Assembly (NCBI GenBank): GCA_020723185.1
Contig: DYJI01000003.1
Location: 236,877-300,876 of the forward strand
DNA: 64,000 nucleotides
Direction: 5' to 3'
From: Sideroxydans lithotrophicus
GTDB lineage: Bacteria > Pseudomonadota > Gammaproteobacteria > Burkholderiales > Gallionellaceae
The notes under the pieces were generated by a model. It searched no databases. It was given only the letters and a program-made list of their open reading frames with translations, and was not told the origin of the DNA. Of this stretch, positions 34,878-44,677 are shown one piece after another; within the stretch, counting starts at the first letter, position 1, and each line of letters begins with the position of its first letter. The translations under genes were made by a program, and so were the position numbers.

Positions 34878-35912
34878 TCAGACGAACAACTGGACGACAA
34901 GATAACACCCTATCGCCATCAATGCTGCACCGGGGATGGTGATGACCCAGGTGGCGACGATCTCGGCCGCCTTGCCCCAGCGTACCGCCTTGGGACGCTC
35001 GGATGCCCCGATGCCCATGATGGAGGAAGCGACCACGTGCGTCGTGGAGACCGGCGCGCCGCCCAGCGACGAGGCGAAGATCACGCTGGCGGCGGTCATC
35101 TGCGAATCGAGCGCGTGCAGGGGACGGATCTTGTAGATGGAGAAGCCCAGCGTGCGCACGATCTGCCAGCCGCCGGACAGGATGCCCAGCGTGATGGCGA
35201 GGGAGCAGGCCAGCATCACCCAGAACGGCACCTCGAATGAGGGGATGAATCCGCCCAGCACCAGCACCAGCGTCAGCATGCCCATGCTCTTCTGCGCGTC
35301 GTTCGCGCCGTGGGCGAAGGCGAGGCCCGCTGAGGTGACATATTGCAGGTGGCGCAGGTCACGATTGATGGAAGGGCGTGCGCCGCGCAGCAGTGTGAGC
35401 ATGACGCGGTGCAGCACAAAGCCGACCCAGAAACCGATGATGGGCGACAGGATGAGGGCAGCGATGACCTTGGCGACGCCGTGGAACTCGCCATGCAGCA
35501 GATCGGCAAAGCCCCATTCCACATGGTTGGCACCGGCCGCCACGATCACCACGCCGGCCAGTCCGCCCACCAGCGCGTGCGAGGAAGAGGAGGGGATGCC
35601 GAACCACCAGGTGACGAGGTTCCACGCGATGGCACCGATCAGCCCGCACAGCACCACCACCAGACCGAGTACCGCGTCCAGGTCGTCCAGCGTGACGAAG
35701 GTGCCGATGGTGTTGGCGACGGCGGTGCCGCCCAGCAGTGGACCGAGGAATTCGAAGAAGGCGACCAGCAGTACGGCCTGCACCGGCGTCATCGCGCGCG
35801 AGGCGATGACGGTGGCGATGATGTTGGCGGCGTCGTGGAAACCGTTGGTGTACTCGAACACCAGCACGATGACGATGGTCGTGATGGCGAGGACGAGCAG
35901 GGAGGTATCCAT
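34878..35912 (-). CDS. pit: Low-affinity inorganic phosphate transporter
   Basis: A 344-residue polytopic membrane protein with both PiT signatures: EYTNGFHDAANIIATVIASRAM near the N-terminus and FAHGANDAQKSMGMLTLVL in the second half. It imports metal-phosphate with protons, or sodium in some members. About ten membrane segments are visible. The start at 35912 is set by MDTSLLVLAITTIVIVLVFE; the longer frame runs through suhB on the wrong frame. It is coupled to the DUF47 gene, as in other phosphate systems. Confidence 0.93.
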   Translation of the reverse strand: MDTSLLVLAITTIVIVLVFEYTNGFHDAANIIATVIASRAMTPVQAVLLVAFFEFLGPLLGGTAVANTIGTFVTLDDLDAVLGLVVVLCGLIGAIAWNLVTWWFGIPSSSSHALVGGLAGVVIVAAGANHVEWGFADLLHGEFHGVAKVIAALILSPIIGFWVGFVLHRVMLTLLRGARPSINRDLRHLQYVTSAGLAFAHGANDAQKSMGMLTLVLVLGGFIPSFEVPFWVMLACSLAITLGILSGGWQIVRTLGFSIYKIRPLHALDSQMTAASVIFASSLGGAPVSTTHVVASSIMGIGASERPKAVRWGKAAEIVATWVITIPGAALMAIGCYLVVQLFV

Positions 35913-35932
35913 CGTGCCGCCTGTTCGGAGAG

Positions 35933-36730
35933 TTAGCCCTTCAGGCCGTCGGTGAGATGCGGCGCGATCAGTTTCAGCAGTTGCTCGTGGATGTGCGGAT
36001 TGCCGGCGCAGATGTGGCCGCTTTCCAGTTGGTTCTGGTTGCCCGCGAGGTCGCTGACGATGCCGCCCGCTTCCGAGATCAGCAGCGCACCCGCTGCCAG
36101 ATCCCAGGGCTTGAGGCCGGTCTCGAAGAAGCCGTCGAAACGACCGGCTGCAGTCCAGGCCAGGTCGAGCGATGCGGCACCGGGACGGCGCAGGCCGGCG
36201 GTGTGCTGCATCACATCCTTGAAGATGGCGAGGTAGGCGTCCATGTGTTCGAAGCGGGTGTAGGGGAAGCCGGTGCCGATCAGGCTGTCGGCCAGTTCCT
36301 TGCGCTTGCTGACGCGGATGCGTTTGTCGTTGAGGAACGCGCCGCGTCCGCGCGTGGCGGTGAACAGGTCGTTCTTGGTCGGGTCGTAGATCACAGCCTG
36401 GGTCAGCATGCCGTTGTGTTGCAGCGCGATGGATACGGCGTACTGCGGCACGCCATGCAGGAAGTTGGTGGTGCCGTCGAGCGGATCGATGATCCACAGG
36501 TATTCCGACTCGCCTTGGGCGCCGCCTTCCTCTGCTAGAATCGCATGGGTCGGATAAGCCTGTAACAAGGTCTCGACGATGGTGCGCTCGGCGGCGCGAT
36601 CCACTTCGCTGACGTAATCCGCATGGGATTTCTTGGTCACGGTGAGGTGGTCGATGTTGTCGGCGGCGCGGTGGATCAGATTGCCGGCGCGACGCGCGGC
36701 CTTCACCGCGATGTTGAGCATGGGGTGCAT
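35933..36730 (-). CDS. suhB: Inositol-1-monophosphatase SuhB
   Basis: A 265-residue phosphatase with motif ILAEEGG and the metal-binding [11 protein letters not shown], followed by the second motif [19 protein letters not shown]. Besides acting on inositol monophosphate, SuhB joins the rRNA antitermination complex in E. coli; the same is inferred here. The start is the ATG at 36730, which gives [17 protein letters not shown]. It is divergent from trmJ. Confidence 0.95.
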   Translation of the reverse strand: MHPMLNIAVKAARRAGNLIHRAADNIDHLTVTKKSHADYVSEVDRAAERTIVETLLQAYPTHAILAEEGGAQGESEYLWIIDPLDGTTNFLHGVPQYAVSIALQHNGMLTQAVIYDPTKNDLFTATRGRGAFLNDKRIRVSKRKELADSLIGTGFPYTRFEHMDAYLAIFKDVMQHTAGLRRPGAASLDLAWTAAGRFDGFFETGLKPWDLAAGALLISEAGGIVSDLAGNQNQLESGHICAGNPHIHEQLLKLIAPHLTDGLKG

Positions 36731-36841
36731 AGTCAGAGAACCTTGTGTTAATGAGCGAGAAACTTCGACGAGCCGGTTGCGGTCACCCGAAGTTTCGAAA
36801 TTGTTGAAGTAACCGGCTCGTATTTTAATCGGTATTGCCCT

Positions 36842-37606
36842 TTGAATAAACCTGATCCTTTGAATAATGTACGCGTGGTGCTCAGCCACACTTCCCATCC
36901 GGGCAATATCGGTGCGGCGGCGCGGGCGATGAAGGTGATGGGTTTGAGCCGTCTGTACCTGATCAACCCCCGTCATTTTCCCGATGCGCAGGCCAATGCC
37001 ATGGCTGCCGGGGCGGATGACATCCTTGCCAGTGCAGTGGTTTGCAGCTCCATCGACGAGGCGTTGCAGGGCGTGGTGTACACCGTGGCGATGACGGCGC
37101 GGCTGCGCGACATCTCCATCGAGGTGCAGACGCCGCGCGCGGCGGCACCACTGGTGATGCAGGAAGCATCGGCCGGGCCGGTGGCCTTGCTGTTCGGCAC
37201 CGAGATGTCTGGCTTGACCAATGAGGAGATGGGCAAGGCCCAACTGGGCGTGAACATCCCGGCCAATCCCGAGTTCTCATCCCTGAATGTGGCTTCCGCC
37301 GTGCAGTTGATGGCTTATGAGTTGAGCGTGGCTGCATCTTCATTCCAGCCCGCCCTGCCGGAGATCAACCCGGCGGCGCATGAACGCGTGGAAGGGCTGT
37401 ACGAACATCTGGAGAAGACGCTGGGCGAGATCGGTTTCTTCACCACGCAGAACCCGGAGCGCTTGATGCGCCGCTTGCGCCGCCTGTTCTCGCGTACGCG
37501 GCTGGAGGATGAGGAGGTCAACCTGCTGCGCGGTATCCTGAGCGTGACGACCGAGTACAATGCCCGCCTCAGGAAGCGTTACCAGGAAGAGCATCCAGAT
37601 GTTTAA
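36842..37606 (+). CDS. trmJ: tRNA (cytidine/uridine-2'-O)-methyltransferase TrmJ
   Basis: SPOUT methyltransferase modifying position 32 of several tRNAs. The N-terminal [25 protein letters not shown] and the knot region [14 protein letters not shown]...[23 protein letters not shown] are characteristic. The C-terminal helical extension ([29 protein letters not shown]) is typical of TrmJ. The start codon is TTG at 36842; no ATG occurs before the first conserved motif. cysE begins before its stop, so the two are coupled. Confidence 0.93.
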   Translation: MNKPDPLNNVRVVLSHTSHPGNIGAAARAMKVMGLSRLYLINPRHFPDAQANAMAAGADDILASAVVCSSIDEALQGVVYTVAMTARLRDISIEVQTPRAAAPLVMQEASAGPVALLFGTEMSGLTNEEMGKAQLGVNIPANPEFSSLNVASAVQLMAYELSVAASSFQPALPEINPAAHERVEGLYEHLEKTLGEIGFFTTQNPERLMRRLRRLFSRTRLEDEEVNLLRGILSVTTEYNARLRKRYQEEHPDV

Positions 37607-38327
37607 GAATATCCGTGAAGACATCGCCAGCGTATTCGCCCGCGATCCCGCCGCGCGCACCACGTTCGAGGTGCTGACCTGCTATCCGGGGCTGCACGCG
37701 CGCATCTTCCATCGTCTTTCCAATACCTTGTGGCATGCCGGCCTGAAATGGATGGCGCGCTTTGTCTCGCACTTCGCGCGCTGGTTCACCGGTATCGAGA
37801 TCCATCCCGGTGCGACCATCGGCCGCCGCTTCTTCATCGACCATGGCATGGGGGTGGTGATCGGTGAGACGGCAGACATCGGTGACGATGTGACGCTGTA
37901 CCACGGTGTGACGCTGGGCGGCACATCGTGGAAGGAAGGCAAGCGCCATCCGACGCTGGGCAATGGCGTGGTGGTGGGCGCGGGGGCCAAGATACTTGGC
38001 CCTATCCATATCGGGGACAATGCCAAGATCGGTTCCAATGCGGTGGTGGTGAAGGACGTGCCGGCCGGGGCGACAGCGGCGGGTATCCCCGCCAGAGTCC
38101 TGGATGATGCAAAGAAATCAACAGGTTTTAACGCTTACGGCATCAGCAACGACCAGAACGACCCGGTCGCCAAAGCCCTGCACGGCCTGATCGGGCACAG
38201 CGTCACGGTAGACCAGCGCATCGAGCATATTCTTCAACAATTAGAGAAGCTTGGCGTAAGAGTGGAAGACGAGCAGGCGACCGCCGACAAGTTCGATCCG
38301 AACTACCTGAACAAGATAGTTGATTAA
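37599..38327 (+). CDS. cysE: Serine O-acetyltransferase
   Basis: Acetylates serine with acetyl-CoA, the first step in cysteine synthesis. The 242-residue protein has the left-handed hexapeptide-repeat core: [43 protein letters not shown], with catalytic His in the DHGMG and YHGVTLGG loops. It lacks the long N-terminal domain of E. coli CysE, like the short versions common next to isc operons. A type 1 IscR-like site overlaps its stop codon. Confidence 0.93.
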   Translation: MFKNIREDIASVFARDPAARTTFEVLTCYPGLHARIFHRLSNTLWHAGLKWMARFVSHFARWFTGIEIHPGATIGRRFFIDHGMGVVIGETADIGDDVTLYHGVTLGGTSWKEGKRHPTLGNGVVVGAGAKILGPIHIGDNAKIGSNAVVVKDVPAGATAAGIPARVLDDAKKSTGFNAYGISNDQNDPVAKALHGLIGHSVTVDQRIEHILQQLEKLGVRVEDEQATADKFDPNYLNKIVD

Positions 38328-38340
38328 AACTCTCGGGTAT
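38316..38340. promoter_or_regulatory. Type 1 IscR binding site
   Basis: This 25-nt stretch agrees at 22 of 25 positions with the type 1 IscR consensus I remember from E. coli (ATASYYGACTRWWWYAGTCRRSTAT). It straddles the cysE stop codon and covers the iscR promoter -35, which fits autorepression of the isc operon by [2Fe-2S]-IscR. Confidence 0.75.
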
Positions 38341-38348
38341 CCTATGAT
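38320..38348 (+). promoter_or_regulatory. Promoter of the isc operon
   Basis: TTGATT (38320-38325), 17 nt, TATGAT (38343-38348), about 80 nt before iscR, overlapping the IscR site. Confidence 0.72.
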
Positions 38349-38426
38349 CCTTTTCCAGAGGGGGTCATTTCATCGTGGTGGGATGGCTTGAGCGAGTAGG
38401 TCTGACATTCTGAGGAGATTAGTAAA

Positions 38427-38897
38427 ATGCGCCTGACAACCAAAGGACGTTTCGCAGTGACGGCAATGGTCGATCTGACCCAGCGCGGCGGTAAAGGCCC
38501 GGTCACGCTGGCGGCGATCAGTGAGCGTCAACAGATTTCTTTGTCGTATCTGGAACAATTGTTCGCCAAGCTGCGTAAGAACAATGTGGTCGCCAGCGTG
38601 CGCGGCCCCGGCGGTGGCTACTGTCTGGCACGTCCCGCCAACAAGATCACCATCGCCGACATCGTGGTGGCCGTGGATGAGCCGCTGGATGCCACCAACT
38701 GTGACCGCCAGGGTAATTGCAAGGACGGCAAGCCGTGCTCCACGCACGACCTGTGGTACGGTCTGAGCGAGCGCATCTATGAATACCTGCAGCAGGTCAA
38801 TCTGCAACAGCTGGCGGACGGCGAGCTGGGCAAGAAAGACGAAGTTTCCCCGGTGCGCATGACGCGCGGCGCGGCTTCGGCGACTGCTGCGGTCTGA
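38427..38897 (+). CDS. iscR: Fe-S cluster-responsive regulator IscR
   Basis: Rrf2-type regulator of 156 residues that senses Fe-S supply and represses its own operon when loaded with [2Fe-2S]. The winged helix starts [17 protein letters not shown], with the wing [13 protein letters not shown]. The cluster ligands are the three Cys in [23 protein letters not shown] plus the conserved His. It is the first gene of the isc operon, with a matching binding site at its promoter. Confidence 0.96.
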   Translation: MRLTTKGRFAVTAMVDLTQRGGKGPVTLAAISERQQISLSYLEQLFAKLRKNNVVASVRGPGGGYCLARPANKITIADIVVAVDEPLDATNCDRQGNCKDGKPCSTHDLWYGLSERIYEYLQQVNLQQLADGELGKKDEVSPVRMTRGAASATAAV

Positions 38898-38919
38898 TCT
38901 AGAAAAGGAAGTGAAACCC

Positions 38920-40128
38920 ATGCAACTGCCTATCTACATGGATTACTCGGCCACCACACCGGTAGACCCGCGTGTGGCTGAGGCCATGATCCCGTACCTG
39001 ACCGAGAAGTTCGGCAATCCGGCGTCGCGTTCGCACTCCTTCGGCTGGGTTGCTGACGAGGCGGTGGAGCGTGCGCGCGAACAGGTGGCTGCACTGGTGA
39101 ACGCCGATCCGAAAGAGATCGTGTGGACTTCGGGCGCGACCGAGTCGAACAACCTCGCCATCAAGGGTGCGGCGCATTTCTACAAGGACAAGGGCAAGCA
39201 TATCGTGACCGTGATGACCGAGCACAAGGCCGTGCTCGACACCGTGCGCGAACTGGAGCGGCAGGGTTTCTCCGCAACCTATCTCGATCCCGAGCCGAAC
39301 GGGCTGATCGATCTGGACAAGCTGAAAGCAGCGCTGCGTCCCGATACCATCATCGTGTCGGTGATGATGGTCAACAACGAGATCGGAGTGGTGCAGGACA
39401 TCGAGGCGATCGGCGAGATCTGCCGCGGCAAGGGCATCCTGTTCCATGTCGATGCCGCGCAGGCCACCGGCAAGGTCGGCATCGACCTGCAGAAGCTGAA
39501 GGTCGACCTGATGAGTTTCTCCGCGCACAAGACCTACGGACCCAAGGGCATCGGCGCGCTGTACGTGCGCCGCAAGCCGCGCGTGCGCCTGGAAGCGCAG
39601 ATGCACGGCGGCGGTCACGAGCGCGGCTTCCGTTCCGGCACGCTGGCCACGCACCAGATCGTCGGCATGGGCGAAGCGTTCCGCATCGCAAAAGAAGAGA
39701 TGGCGAGCGAGAACGAACGCATCCGCATGCTGCGTGACCGCCTCTGGGCTGGCCTGTCCAGCATGGAAGAGGTCTATCTGAACGGCGACATGGAACACCG
39801 TGTGCCGCACAACCTGAACGTCAGCTTCAACTTCGTCGAAGGCGAGTCGCTGATCATGGCGGTGAAGGACATCGCCGTGTCCAGCGGTTCGGCCTGTACC
39901 TCGGCCAGTCTGGAGCCGTCCTATGTGTTGCGCGCGCTGGGCCGCAACGACGAACTGGCGCACAGTTCCATCCGTTTCACGGTGGGACGATTCACCACCG
40001 TAGAGGAAGTGGATTACGCCGTGAAACTGTTGCATGAAAAGATCGGCAAACTACGTGACCTGTCCCCATTGTGGGATATGTACAAGGACGGTATCGATCT
40101 GAACTCGATACAATGGGCCGCGCACTAA
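38920..40128 (+). CDS. iscS: Cysteine desulfurase IscS
   Basis: PLP enzyme that releases sulfur from cysteine as a persulfide for Fe-S and other thiolation pathways. The 402-residue protein begins [19 protein letters not shown]. The PLP Lys is in [13 protein letters not shown], and the mobile catalytic Cys loop is [20 protein letters not shown]. The ATG at 38920 is preferred over a GTG nine bases earlier. It lies 22 nt after iscR. Confidence 0.97.
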   Translation: MQLPIYMDYSATTPVDPRVAEAMIPYLTEKFGNPASRSHSFGWVADEAVERAREQVAALVNADPKEIVWTSGATESNNLAIKGAAHFYKDKGKHIVTVMTEHKAVLDTVRELERQGFSATYLDPEPNGLIDLDKLKAALRPDTIIVSVMMVNNEIGVVQDIEAIGEICRGKGILFHVDAAQATGKVGIDLQKLKVDLMSFSAHKTYGPKGIGALYVRRKPRVRLEAQMHGGGHERGFRSGTLATHQIVGMGEAFRIAKEEMASENERIRMLRDRLWAGLSSMEEVYLNGDMEHRVPHNLNVSFNFVEGESLIMAVKDIAVSSGSACTSASLEPSYVLRALGRNDELAHSSIRFTVGRFTTVEEVDYAVKLLHEKIGKLRDLSPLWDMYKDGIDLNSIQWAAH

Positions 40129-40138
40129 GGAGGACATC

Positions 40139-40555
40139 ATGGCATACAGCGAAAAAGTACTGGATCACTACGAGAACCCGCGCAACGTCGGGTCCATGAA
40201 CAAGGACGACGAGATGGTCGGCACTGGCATGGTCGGTGCGCCGGCTTGCGGCGACGTGATGAAGTTGCAGATCAAGGTGGGCAAGGACGGCGTGATCGAA
40301 GACGCGAAGTTCAAGACCTACGGTTGCGGTTCGGCCATCGCCTCGAGCTCGCTGGTCACCGAATGGGTGAAGGGCAAGACCGTCGATCAGGCACTGGCGA
40401 TCAAGAACACGCATATCGCCGAAGAACTGGCATTGCCGCCGGTGAAGATCCACTGCTCCATCCTCGCGGAAGACGCGATCAAGGCGGCCGTGGCCGACTA
40501 CAAGGCCAAACACGGCGCGAACGTCGAAGCAGCGGCCTGCAACGCGAACAAGTAG
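40139..40555 (+). CDS. iscU: Fe-S cluster scaffold IscU
   Basis: A 138-residue scaffold on which new [2Fe-2S] clusters are built. It begins [18 protein letters not shown]. The cluster Cys residues are in [26 protein letters not shown] and [26 protein letters not shown] is also the recognition site for HscA (LPPVK). It is preceded by AAGGAGG. Confidence 0.97.
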   Translation: MAYSEKVLDHYENPRNVGSMNKDDEMVGTGMVGAPACGDVMKLQIKVGKDGVIEDAKFKTYGCGSAIASSSLVTEWVKGKTVDQALAIKNTHIAEELALPPVKIHCSILAEDAIKAAVADYKAKHGANVEAAACNANK

Positions 40556-40563
40556 GGGCGAAG

Positions 40564-40887
40564 ATGAGCATCTCGTTGACTGAGAACGCGGCCAGGCATG
40601 TGCAGAATTTCCTGGTCAAGCGCGGCAAGGGCGTGGGCCTGCGCATCGGTGTGCGTACCAGCGGCTGTTCCGGCATGGCCTACAAGCTGGAATTCGCCGA
40701 CGCAGCGGAGAACGAAGACCTGAAGTTCGAAAGCCACGGCGTGACCGTGCTGGTCGACCCGCAAAGCCTGCCGTACATCGACGGCATGGAACTGGACTAC
40801 ACGCGCGAAGGCCTCAACGAAGGTTTCAAGTTCAACAATCCGAACGTGAAGGATTCGTGCGGCTGCGGAGAAAGCTTCAAAGTGTGA
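40564..40887 (+). CDS. iscA: A-type Fe-S carrier IscA
   Basis: A 107-residue carrier that accepts and delivers clusters. The three conserved Cys are visible in [14 protein letters not shown] and [10 protein letters not shown], the A-type signature. Its stop overlaps the hscB start by one base. Confidence 0.97.
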   Translation: MSISLTENAARHVQNFLVKRGKGVGLRIGVRTSGCSGMAYKLEFADAAENEDLKFESHGVTVLVDPQSLPYIDGMELDYTREGLNEGFKFNNPNVKDSCGCGESFKV

Positions 40888-41429
40888 TGACCTCTCCGGC
40901 TGTCGATCTTCAGCAAGACTTCTTCACCGTTTTCAATCTTCCCCGCAGCTTCCAGCTCGACAGCGCCGCGCTCGACCAGCGTTATCGCGAGCTGCAATCG
41001 CAAGTCCATCCCGACAAGTTCTCCCACCTCTCCGATGCCGAGCAGCGTCTGTCCATGCAATGGGCGACCCGCGTCAACGAGGGCTACCAGACCCTGCGCG
41101 ATCCGCTCAAGCGAGGCCGCTACCTGCTCACGCTGCACGGAGTCGACACGCAGGAAGAGAACAACATGGCGATGCCGATGGATTTCCTGATGCAGCAGAT
41201 GGAGTGGCGCGAAGGCCTGCAGGATGCCATCTCCGTCCGCGACCTTGACGCGCTGGATGCATTGGCCGACACGGCGCGCCACGAGACGCGCAGCCTGCAG
41301 CAGCAGCTGGCCGAACAACTCGACACCACACATGAGTTCGTCGCGGCTGCCGGCACTGTGCGAAAATTGCGCTTCCTTGAAAAACTGGCGGAAGAGATCG
41401 CTGACGCCTACGACGAGCTGGACTCCTGA
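40887..41429 (+). CDS. hscB: Fe-S co-chaperone HscB
   Basis: A J-domain protein of 180 residues that guides IscU to HscA. The HPD motif is in [17 protein letters not shown], and the C-terminal three-helix bundle ([22 protein letters not shown]) binds IscU. The ATG at 40887 overlaps the iscA stop. Confidence 0.95.
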   Translation: MTSPAVDLQQDFFTVFNLPRSFQLDSAALDQRYRELQSQVHPDKFSHLSDAEQRLSMQWATRVNEGYQTLRDPLKRGRYLLTLHGVDTQEENNMAMPMDFLMQQMEWREGLQDAISVRDLDALDALADTARHETRSLQQQLAEQLDTTHEFVAAAGTVRKLRFLEKLAEEIADAYDELDS

Positions 41430-41431
41430 AC

Positions 41432-43297
41432 ATGGCATTGCTGCAAATCTCCGAGCCGGGTCTTTCCGCCGCACCGCACCAGCACAGGCTGGCGATCGGC
41501 ATAGACCTCGGCACCACCAACTCACTGGTCGCCACCGTGCGCAACGGCATCAGCGTGGTGCTCAACGAAGACGATGGCAGCGCCTTGCTGCCCTCGGTCG
41601 TGCGCTATCTGGCTGATGGTTCGACGCAGGTCGGTCTGGCCGCGCAGGCCGTGCAGAGCGAAGACCCGCAGAACACCATCGTGTCCGTGAAGCGATTCAT
41701 GGGGCGCGGCCTGAAGGATGTCGGCGACGTGGTGGACCTGCCCTATCGTTTCGTGGATACGCCCGGCATGTTGCAACTGCGCACGGCGGCCGGCGTGAAG
41801 AGCCCGGTCGAAGTCTCCGCCGAGATCCTGAAAGTGTTGCGCGACCGCGCCGAGCGTTCGTTGGGCGGTGAGCTGGTCGGTGCGGTCATCACCGTGCCTG
41901 CCTATTTCGACGATGCGCAGCGTCAAGCCACCAAGGATGCCGCCCGGCTGGCCGGTCTGAATGTGTTGCGCCTGCTCAACGAACCGACCGCAGCCGCCAT
42001 CGCCTACGGGCTGGATAACGCCTCGGAAGGTGTGTACGCGGTGTACGACCTTGGCGGCGGCACCTTCGATATCTCCATCCTGCGCTTGTCCAAAGGCGTG
42101 TTCGAAGTGCTGGCGACCAATGGCGATTCAGCTTTGGGCGGCGACGATTTCGATCAGCGCATCTATTGCTGGATACTGGAACAGGCCGGACTGTCGCAGC
42201 TCGGCGTGAACGACGTGCGCCTGTTGCTGACCCATGCGCGCACCGCCAAGGAACAACTGACCGACAACCTGCAGGCGCAGATCACAGCCGTGTTGAGTGG
42301 TGGCGAGCTGGTGGACGTGACGCTGACGCGCGAAACGTTCTACGACATGACCAGGAACCTGCTGGCGCGCACCCTGCAGCCGACGCGCAAGGCTTTGCGC
42401 GACGCCGGGCTGAGTGTGGATGAAGTGCAGGGCGTGGTGATGGTGGGCGGCTCCACGCGCATGCCGCAGGTGCAACGCGCCGTCGCCGAATACTTCAAGC
42501 AGACACCGCTCACCAATCTCGACCCGGACAAGGTGGTGGCGCTGGGCGCGGCCATCCAGGCCAACGTGCTGGCGGGCAACCGCAGTGCCGACGACTGGTT
42601 GCTGCTGGATGTGATCCCGCTGTCGCTCGGCCTCGAGACCATGGGCGGACTCACCGAGAAGGTCATCCCGCGCAACAGCACCATCCCGACCGCGCGCGCG
42701 CAGGAGTTCACCACCTACAAGGACGGCCAGACCGCCATGAGCATCCACGTGGTGCAGGGCGAGCGCGAACTGGTGAGCGATTGCCGTTCGCTGGCGCGCT
42801 TCGAGCTGCGCGGCATCCCGCCCATGGTGGCTGGGGCGGCGCGCATCCGTGTCACCTTCCAGGTGGATGCCGACGGCTTGCTGAGCGTGTCCGCGCGCGA
42901 GATGACGACGGGGCACGAATCCAGCATCGCTGTGAAACCTTCCTACGGCCTCACCGACGAAGAGATCACGCAGATGCTGAAAGATTCCGCCCAGCATGCG
43001 AAAGACGACATGCAGGCGCGTGCCCTGCGCGAACAGCAGGTCGAAGCGCGCCAGTTGCTGGAAGCGGTCGAAGCCGCCTTGCAGGAGGATGGCGATCTGC
43101 TCGATGCCGACGGCAAGGCCGTCATCCGTGCCAGCATGGAAGGCGTGCGTTTCCTGCTGGAAGGTGAAGACCAGGCCGCGATCAAGCGCGCGGTGGAAGC
43201 CTTGAATCAGGCGACCTTGCCGTTCGCACAGGCACGCATGGACAAGAGCGTGTCGGGTGCGTTAAAAGGACACAAGATGTCGGACCTGGAAAGTTGA
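41432..43297 (+). CDS. hscA: Fe-S chaperone HscA
   Basis: DnaK-type ATPase of 621 residues for cluster transfer from IscU. The nucleotide-binding domain has [30 protein letters not shown] and [13 protein letters not shown]; the substrate-binding domain contains [14 protein letters not shown] and the lid helices ([16 protein letters not shown]). The short N-terminal extension before GIDLGTT is typical of HscA. Confidence 0.97.
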   Translation: MALLQISEPGLSAAPHQHRLAIGIDLGTTNSLVATVRNGISVVLNEDDGSALLPSVVRYLADGSTQVGLAAQAVQSEDPQNTIVSVKRFMGRGLKDVGDVVDLPYRFVDTPGMLQLRTAAGVKSPVEVSAEILKVLRDRAERSLGGELVGAVITVPAYFDDAQRQATKDAARLAGLNVLRLLNEPTAAAIAYGLDNASEGVYAVYDLGGGTFDISILRLSKGVFEVLATNGDSALGGDDFDQRIYCWILEQAGLSQLGVNDVRLLLTHARTAKEQLTDNLQAQITAVLSGGELVDVTLTRETFYDMTRNLLARTLQPTRKALRDAGLSVDEVQGVVMVGGSTRMPQVQRAVAEYFKQTPLTNLDPDKVVALGAAIQANVLAGNRSADDWLLLDVIPLSLGLETMGGLTEKVIPRNSTIPTARAQEFTTYKDGQTAMSIHVVQGERELVSDCRSLARFELRGIPPMVAGAARIRVTFQVDADGLLSVSAREMTTGHESSIAVKPSYGLTDEEITQMLKDSAQHAKDDMQARALREQQVEARQLLEAVEAALQEDGDLLDADGKAVIRASMEGVRFLLEGEDQAAIKRAVEALNQATLPFAQARMDKSVSGALKGHKMSDLES

Positions 43298-43298
43298 T

Positions 43299-43643
43299 AT
43301 GACTCAGATCATCGTATTGCCTCACGAAGAACTCTGCCCCAAGGGTGCGCTGTTCGACGCCGCGCCTGGCACCTCCATCTGCGACGCATTGCTGGAGCAC
43401 GACATCGAGATCGAGCATGCCTGCGAGAAATCCTGTGCCTGCACCACCTGTCACGTCATCGTGCGCGAAGGATTCGACAGCCTGGAAGAAGCGTCCGATC
43501 TGGAAGAGGACATGCTGGACAAAGCCTGGGGCCTGGAAGGCAACTCGCGTTTGAGCTGCCAGGCCATTGTGGCTGACACGCCGCTGGTGGTCGAGATTCC
43601 CAAGTACTCCATCAATATGGCGAAGGAAGGGCACTCAAAATGA
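43299..43643 (+). CDS. fdx: ISC-type [2Fe-2S] ferredoxin
   Basis: A 114-residue adrenodoxin-type ferredoxin that supplies electrons for cluster assembly. The cluster ligands are in HACEKSCACTTCHVIV plus the distal RLSCQAIV. It begins 1 nt after hscA and overlaps iscX by 4 nt. Confidence 0.96.
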   Translation: MTQIIVLPHEELCPKGALFDAAPGTSICDALLEHDIEIEHACEKSCACTTCHVIVREGFDSLEEASDLEEDMLDKAWGLEGNSRLSCQAIVADTPLVVEIPKYSINMAKEGHSK

Positions 43644-43834
43644 AATGGATAGACGTGCGAGATATCGCGATCGCACTGGCCGAAAAACATCCCGATGTCG
43701 ACCCGCTCAAGGTGAACTTCGTCGACCTGCATAACTACGTGGTCGAACTGGACGGTTTCGACGATGACCACAGCCGTGGTGGCGAAAAGGTGCTGGAAGC
43801 CATCCAGGCGACGTGGATCGAAGAGGCGGAATGA
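43640..43834 (+). CDS. iscX: IscX (YfhJ)
   Basis: An acidic 64-residue protein, KWIDVRDIAIALAEKHPDVDPLKVNFVDLHNYVVEL then LEAIQATWIEE, matching IscX, which binds IscS and iron and tunes desulfurase activity. It overlaps both neighbours: the fdx stop upstream and the dsbB start downstream. Confidence 0.96.
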   Translation: MKWIDVRDIAIALAEKHPDVDPLKVNFVDLHNYVVELDGFDDDHSRGGEKVLEAIQATWIEEAE

Positions 43835-44355
43835 TGCTGCAACGCCTGCTTGCCCTGTCGCCGCGCGGGCTCTACCTCGCCGGCGCGCTCATCGTCGCCG
43901 TGTTGTTCGGCGCTGCGCTCTACCTGCAATACGTGCTGCGCGAAGAACCTTGTCCGCTGTGCATGTTGCAGCGCGTCATCTTCGTCGTCATCGGTGTGCT
44001 GTTCCTCATCGCCGCTGTGCACGATGCCGGCCGCATCGGTCGCCGCATCTATTCCAGCCTGATCGCCCTGTTCGCTCTGGGCGGTATCGCCACCGCCTCG
44101 CGCCACATCTGGCTGCAGAATCTGCCCAAGGACCAGGTGCCTGCCTGCGGACCGGGTCTCGACTACATGCTGCAGAACTTCCCGCTGGCCGAAGTGTGGC
44201 AGGAACTCATGCACGGCTCCGGCGAATGCGCCGAGAAAGGCTGGACCTTCCTCACCCTTGGCATCCCCGAGTGGTCGCTCATCTGGTACGTGCTGCTCGG
44301 CGTGTGGGCCATCTACATCGCCATGAAAAAACCGCCCGCAGGCGGTTCACTCTGA
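43831..44355 (+). CDS. dsbB: Disulfide bond formation protein DsbB
   Basis: Inner-membrane quinone oxidoreductase that re-oxidises DsbA. Four membrane segments are visible, with the first Cys pair in EEPCPLCMLQR and the second in the periplasmic loop (PACGPGLDY...GECAEKGW). About 174 residues. The start (43831 or 43834) overlaps the iscX stop, so dsbB appears to be the last gene of the isc operon, an unusual location. Confidence 0.92.
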   Translation: MMLQRLLALSPRGLYLAGALIVAVLFGAALYLQYVLREEPCPLCMLQRVIFVVIGVLFLIAAVHDAGRIGRRIYSSLIALFALGGIATASRHIWLQNLPKDQVPACGPGLDYMLQNFPLAEVWQELMHGSGECAEKGWTFLTLGIPEWSLIWYVLLGVWAIYIAMKKPPAGGSL

Positions 44356-44391
44356 ATCGAACAGGGCGCCGAACGGCGCCCTGTTCGATTC
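44354..44391. terminator. Perfect 17-bp hairpin between dsbB and DUF2798 gene
   Basis: A perfect 17-bp stem (44354-44370 with 44375-44391) with a GAAC tetraloop overlaps the dsbB stop codon and nearly reaches the stop of the convergent gene. No T-run follows on either strand, but the stability is exceptional. It probably ends or protects both transcripts. Confidence 0.7.
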
Positions 44392-44614
44392 ATGCCGTGA
44401 CTTTTGCTACCACCCTCCTCACGAACGGCGCAACGAACAGCACGGTAGGGAAGGCGATGGGCCAGGCGGTGGCGAAGCCTTTGAACCAGCGCGCGAAGAA
44501 CTCCGCGTCGTAGCCCTGATTGATGAGTACCACGGTGGCCGAGATGATGCTCACCATGATGAGTGAGAGCAGGGCGCCGAACAGGATGTGGCTATAGCGG
44601 GCGGGTATCTTCAT
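44390..44614 (-). CDS. DUF2798 family membrane protein
   Basis: A small 74-residue membrane protein with two hydrophobic segments (ILFGALLSLIMVSIISATVVLI and AWPIAFPTVLFVAPFVRRVV), matching DUF2798. The function is unknown. The ATG at 44614 starts MKIPARYSHILFG. Confidence 0.8.
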   Translation of the reverse strand: MKIPARYSHILFGALLSLIMVSIISATVVLINQGYDAEFFARWFKGFATAWPIAFPTVLFVAPFVRRVVAKVTA

Positions 44615-44677
44615 TGTTGCGCTTTCCTTGCTTCCAACATTCAAATGGGTCGAGCGGTTGTCAGGAGGGCGATAGCT

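Noticed and set aside
36842..36900. A later ATG start for trmJ instead of TTG
   Set aside because: The first ATG in frame falls after the conserved [12 protein letters not shown] motif and would delete the start of the SPOUT fold.
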